From Bacillota bacterium (GTDB lineage Bacteria > Bacillota > Clostridia > Peptostreptococcales > Anaerovoracaceae): a DNA stretch of 9,394 bases. Positions 6,312 through 9,394 of the stretch are shown here, piece after piece; the first letter of the stretch is position 1; each line of letters starts with the position of its first letter. The translations under genes were made by a program, and so were the position numbers. The stretch is taken from positions 1-9,394 of the forward strand of contig JAEENW010000052.1 in the NCBI GenBank assembly GCA_016283945.1, written 5' to 3'. Under the pieces are notes generated by a model. That model saw only the letters and a list, made by a program, of their open reading frames with translations. It was not told the origin of the DNA and did no database searches.

Positions 6312-6340
6312 ATTATAAATGCGGGCGGCGAGTTCGTCAA
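6312..6340 (-). promoter_or_regulatory. Strong promoter of the aroA-like gene, giving a leaderless transcript
   Basis: On the minus strand: TTGACG (6335-6340), an exact 17-nt spacer, and a perfect TATAAT (6312-6317). Only six bases (ACCCCT) separate the -10 box from the ATG at 6305, so transcription should begin at or within a base or two of the start codon. Confidence 0.8.
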
Positions 6341-6362
6341 ACTCCGAAGTATATGATATAAT
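6334..6362 (+). promoter_or_regulatory. Promoter of fbp, overlapping the aroA-like promoter
   Basis: A perfect extended -10, TGATATAAT (6354-6362), lies 17 nt downstream of a partial -35, TCGTCA (6334-6339). The -35 overlaps the TTGACG of the opposing promoter (6335-6340). The predicted start near 6369 leaves a leader of about 33 nt with GAGGT before the fbp ATG. Confidence 0.7.
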
Positions 6363-6401
6363 CGAGACAACCGTATACCATTTGAACAGCGAGGTCATAT
6401 C

Positions 6402-8363
6402 ATGCAGTTCACAGAAAGCGAAATCAATTACCTTAAGCTGCTCTCGAGGAGCTTTCCCACGGAGCGCGCGGTGGCGTCTGAGATCATCAATCTCAACGCG
6501 ATACTCAATCTCCCGAAGGGGACAGAGCACTTCATGAGCGACATCCACGGGGAGTACGAGGCGTTCTATCACATCCTGCGGAACTGCTCCGGCACCATCA
6601 GGATGAGGATAGACGAGACCTTCCCCGAGCTCTGGGAATCCGAGCGCAGGAAGCTGGCGACTCTGATCTACTATCCCAAAGAGAAGCTGGAGATAATGAA
6701 GGCGGAGGCTGACGACCTCGCCGAGTTCTATGACATAACCCTCAGAAGGCTGATCAAGTTCGTCAAGCGGGTATCCTTCAAGTATACCCGCTCCTACGTA
6801 AGGAAGAGACTTCCCAAGGACTACGCCTACATAATCGAGGAACTGCTCTACGGAGAGAGCGACGATCCCTCCGGGCGCATCGATCACAGGAAGGACATCA
6901 TCGACTCCATCATCGAGGCGGGAGCCGCGGACGACTTCATCATCGAGCTCTGCGACGTGATCACGAAGCTCGCGGTCTTCAGGCTGCACATAGTCGGAGA
7001 CATCTTCGACAGAGGCGCCGGCGGAGACCAGGTCCTAAACGCCCTCATGAACCACCACAGCGTGGACATACAGTGGGGCAACCATGACATACTCTGGATG
7101 GGCGCCGCCGCGGGCAACAGGGCCTGCATCGCGAACGTCATCAGGATATGCACCAGATATGACAACCTGCACACGCTCGAGGTCGGCTACGGCATCTCCC
7201 TCAGGCCGCTCGTGACCTTCGCGCTCAAGACCTACGCCGACGATCCCTGCACGGACTTCAAGGCCGCGGTCTCCATCATGGACGCGATGCACGACACCGA
7301 CATGGAGAGCCTCAGGAAGATAGGCAAGGCCATCTCGATCATACAGTTTAAGCTCGAGGGACAGCTCATCAGCGCTCACCCGAACTACAACATGGACGAC
7401 CAGATGCTGCTCGGAAATATCGATCTCGAGAAGCAGACCGTCACCGTGCTCGGCAAGGAGTACAAGCTCGAGACCTGCAACTTCCCGACCCTCGACCCGA
7501 AGGATCCTTATAAGCTCACCGAGGAGGAGCAGGCCGTCATTGACAGGCTCGAGCAGGCCTTCAGGGAGAGCCGCATACTTCAGGAGCACATCCGCTTCCT
7601 CTTCGCCAAGGGCAGCCTCTACAAGGTCGTCAACGGCAATGTGCTCTTCCACGCCATCATGCCCATGACCGAGGACGGAGAGTTCGACTATGTCAACACC
7701 CTCGACGGACCCAAGAAGGGCAAGGAGTGGTTCGACTACTGCGAGAGGCTCGTGCGCACGGGCTACTTCGGAGGCAAGTCCTCCAAGGACAAGGCCAGAG
7801 GCATCGACCTCTTCTGGTACCTGTGGTGCGGCTACAAGTCTCCTCTCTTCGGAAAGAAGAGGATAACCACCTTCGAGCGCATGTACATCGCCGATGAGGA
7901 GACTCACAAGGAGCCTTCGAATCCCTACTACGCCAAGATGGAGGATCCCGCGGTCGTGGAGAAGATACTCGCGGAGCTCGGCGGAGATCCGGAGAACGGC
8001 ATAATCACCACCGGGCACGTCCCCGTCAAGAAGGGCAGGACCCCGGTCCATGCCGGCGGCAGGGCGTTCATCATCGACGGAGGCTTCGCCAAGGCCTATC
8101 AGAAGACCACGGGCATAGCGGGATACTCGCTGGTCCAGAACTCCTGGGGCTTCATACTCTCCGCGCACCAGCCCTTCGTGAGCAAGCAGATGGCAGTGGA
8201 GGAGGAGCTCGACATACTGTCCACCCAGGTCGCCAAGGAGAGCGTCGACAGGCGTATGTACAACCGCGACACCGACGACGGCAGGCTGCTGCAGCGCCAG
8301 ATCGACGATCTAAAGAGGCTGATGGAGGCCTACCGCGAGGGCATCATCTCCCAGGGCAAATAG
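6402..8363 (+). CDS. fbp: Fructose-1,6-bisphosphatase, class III (Firmicutes type)
   Basis: A 653-residue cytoplasmic enzyme that removes the 1-phosphate from fructose 1,6-bisphosphate in gluconeogenesis. The length fits class III (B. subtilis Fbp is about 670). It belongs to the metallophosphatase fold, not the sugar-phosphatase fold of class I. The metal-site motifs are present in order: SDIHGEYEAF (46-55, D47 and H49), GDIFDRG (199-205), WGNHDILWMGAA (225-236), a SAHP histidine in the middle, and TGHVPVKKGRTP from residue 537, followed by IIDGG. The ATG at 6402 has GAGGT 6 nt upstream. No frame disruption is seen. It diverges from the aroA-like gene through overlapping promoters and is followed 63 nt downstream by a MATE gene on the same strand. 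B. subtilis class III FBPase is known to respond to PEP, which is also a substrate of true AroA; a functional link here would be speculation. Confidence 0.96.
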   Translation: MQFTESEINYLKLLSRSFPTERAVASEIINLNAILNLPKGTEHFMSDIHGEYEAFYHILRNCSGTIRMRIDETFPELWESERRKLATLIYYPKEKLEIMKAEADDLAEFYDITLRRLIKFVKRVSFKYTRSYVRKRLPKDYAYIIEELLYGESDDPSGRIDHRKDIIDSIIEAGAADDFIIELCDVITKLAVFRLHIVGDIFDRGAGGDQVLNALMNHHSVDIQWGNHDILWMGAAAGNRACIANVIRICTRYDNLHTLEVGYGISLRPLVTFALKTYADDPCTDFKAAVSIMDAMHDTDMESLRKIGKAISIIQFKLEGQLISAHPNYNMDDQMLLGNIDLEKQTVTVLGKEYKLETCNFPTLDPKDPYKLTEEEQAVIDRLEQAFRESRILQEHIRFLFAKGSLYKVVNGNVLFHAIMPMTEDGEFDYVNTLDGPKKGKEWFDYCERLVRTGYFGGKSSKDKARGIDLFWYLWCGYKSPLFGKKRITTFERMYIADEETHKEPSNPYYAKMEDPAVVEKILAELGGDPENGIITTGHVPVKKGRTPVHAGGRAFIIDGGFAKAYQKTTGIAGYSLVQNSWGFILSAHQPFVSKQMAVEEELDILSTQVAKESVDRRMYNRDTDDGRLLQRQIDDLKRLMEAYREGIISQGK

Positions 8364-8374
8364 CATCGAAACGC

Positions 8375-8405
8375 GCGGCGCTCCGGTCCAAAGCCGGGGC
8401 GCCGC
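8375..8405 (+). other. Strong GC-rich hairpin between fbp and the MATE gene
   Basis: GCGGCGCTCCGG (8375-8386) pairs with CCGGGGCGCCGC (8394-8405): 12 bp with one G-U pair and a 7-nt loop. It starts 12 nt after the fbp stop codon. No T-run follows on either strand, so it is not a standard intrinsic terminator. It may protect the fbp 3' end or reduce read-through into the MATE gene. No separate promoter for the MATE gene is visible in the 63-nt gap. Confidence 0.6.
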
Positions 8406-8426
8406 GGGAAAGAAGGAAGCGTCCCG

Positions 8427-9394
8427 ATGAAGAGAAAGAGCATAGATATGACGCAGGGGAGCGTGGCGGCGCAGCTGCTCACATTCGGGCTTCCCATATT
8501 CCTCGGCCAGCTCTTCCAGCATCTCTACAACACCGCCGATTCGATAATACTCGGCAACTACGTCAGCTCTCTGGCGATGGAGGCCGTCGGGAGCACGGCC
8601 AACATAATCAAGATGGTGGTCGGTTTCTTCTCGGGCATCTCCGTGGGCTGCACCGTAGTTGTCGCAAGGTGCTTCGGCGAGAAGGATGAGGACAAGCTCC
8701 ACGCCAGCGTGCGGGGGGTCGTCTTCCTGTCGCTGTTTTTCGGAGTGCTGCTGTCATTGGCCGGAGTCGCCGCGACCGGACCGATGCTCAGGCTCATGAA
8801 TACTCATGACACGGTATTTCCGCTAGCTTCGGTGTATCTCAGGATCTACTTCGGCGGAATGCTCGGCCTGGTGATGTACAACACCCTGACGGGCATACTC
8901 AGAGCTGTCGGCGACTCGCAGAGGCCGTTCTATCTTCTCGTGTTCTCCTCCGTGCTGAACATACTTCTCGACCTGTTCTTCGTGCTCGTGCTGAAGAGAG
9001 GGGCGGACGGCGTAGCCTTCGCGACGGTCATAGCGCAGGCTGTGTCGGCGCTGCTCTGCCTTTGGATACTCCTGAGGACCGACGAGCCCTACGGCTTCAG
9101 ATTCCGGGACAGGGCTCCGGAGAGCTATCTCTACAGGGATATACTTCAGATAGGAACGCCCAACGGAGTGCAGAACGCGCTCAACCAGTTCGCAAATGTC
9201 ATAATGGTAGGTTATGTCAATGGACTTGGTACGGTCGTGCTCGGCGGATGGGTCATGTTCAACAAGATCAATACCTTGCTCGAAGCGGCCATGATGGCCA
9301 TGGGTTCCGCTGTCACCACCTTCGTCGGGCAGAACATGGGGGCCGGCCAGGTGGAGAGGGCGTACAAGGGCTGCCGCGTAGGGATAATCACCTC
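8427..9394 (+). CDS. MATE-family multidrug/cation efflux transporter (3' end outside window)
   Basis: The first 322 residues of an inner-membrane antiporter of the MATE family (whole proteins are usually around 450). It typically exports cationic drugs or metabolites in exchange for Na+ or H+; the real substrate is unknown. The N-terminus is typical: MTQGSVAAQLLTFGLPIFLG then QLFQHLYNTADSIILGNYV (8-46). Further family motifs are LRAVGDSQRPF (158-168) and GQNMGAGQVERA (301-312) at the start of the second half. Hydrophobic spans appear near 17-43, 62-82, 97-118, 136-156, 168-190 and 196-217. The ATG at 8427 is chosen because AAGGA lies about 9 nt upstream; an internal ATG at residue 8 has no good ribosome site. 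It probably shares the fbp transcript, with a strong hairpin between them. The frame is open to the window edge. Confidence 0.92.
   Translation, partial: MKRKSIDMTQGSVAAQLLTFGLPIFLGQLFQHLYNTADSIILGNYVSSLAMEAVGSTANIIKMVVGFFSGISVGCTVVVARCFGEKDEDKLHASVRGVVFLSLFFGVLLSLAGVAATGPMLRLMNTHDTVFPLASVYLRIYFGGMLGLVMYNTLTGILRAVGDSQRPFYLLVFSSVLNILLDLFFVLVLKRGADGVAFATVIAQAVSALLCLWILLRTDEPYGFRFRDRAPESYLYRDILQIGTPNGVQNALNQFANVIMVGYVNGLGTVVLGGWVMFNKINTLLEAAMMAMGSAVTTFVGQNMGAGQVERAYKGCRVGIIT

Noticed and set aside
6306..6989. Upstream extension of the aroA-like frame to 642 codons
   Set aside because: It runs antisense through the start of fbp, and the aroA-like promoter lies inside it. The family N-terminus begins at 6305.
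7035..8168. 377-codon open frame on the minus strand opposite fbp
   Set aside because: It is fully inside fbp on the other strand, low in complexity (rich in E, V, L, G) and has no family motif. It is a GC-driven shadow frame, as are the open frames opposite the permease (3457-4302) and gate-protein (1751-2368) genes.
8375..8405. Intrinsic terminator for fbp
   Set aside because: The stem is strong but no T-run follows on either strand. Kept only as a hairpin.

Overview
The window looks like chromosomal DNA from a GC-rich anaerobic member of the Bacillota (Clostridia-like). The reasons are a full-length class III fructose-1,6-bisphosphatase (a Firmicutes-type enzyme), a PyrR-uracil permease operon with a PyrR-style RNA attenuator, clear AGGAGG-type ribosome sites, and frequent AGG and ATA codons despite the high GC content. 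No mobile element, CRISPR array, tRNA or rRNA was seen. The species cannot be named from the sequence alone.

Layout. On the minus strand, read from right to left: an AroA/EPSP-synthase-like gene (6305 to 5061); the pyrR-uracil permease operon (4829 to 2941); a two-domain 'nucleoside recognition/gate' membrane protein (2602 to 1403); and an M20-family metallopeptidase (1265 to 126). On the plus strand: class III fbp (6402 to 8363), then a MATE-family efflux gene that runs off the right edge (8427 to 9394). The two strands diverge from a compact promoter region at 6312-6362. Each minus-strand unit is closed by a good intrinsic terminator (3-46, 1293-1329, 2868-2900, 4970-5008).

How the genes work together. 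PyrR and the permease form a pyrimidine salvage/uptake unit. Its leader can be read in full: promoter, PyrR-binding hairpin, antiterminator and attenuator terminator. fbp supplies the gluconeogenic FBPase step. The AroA-like protein keeps the length and fold signature of EPSP synthase but lacks most of its conserved active-site residues, so shikimate-pathway activity is doubtful. The gate-protein/peptidase pair resembles in outline the E. coli yjiH-yjiG-iadA arrangement and may deal with peptides; this is inference.

Most interesting points: (1) the AroA-like protein looks like a pseudo-enzyme or a protein with a new function, yet it has an intact frame and a near-consensus promoter; (2) that promoter puts the transcription start at its ATG, implying a leaderless mRNA; (3) the fbp and aroA-like promoters overlap back to back in their -35 boxes; (4) terminators and downstream promoters are interleaved at two junctions.
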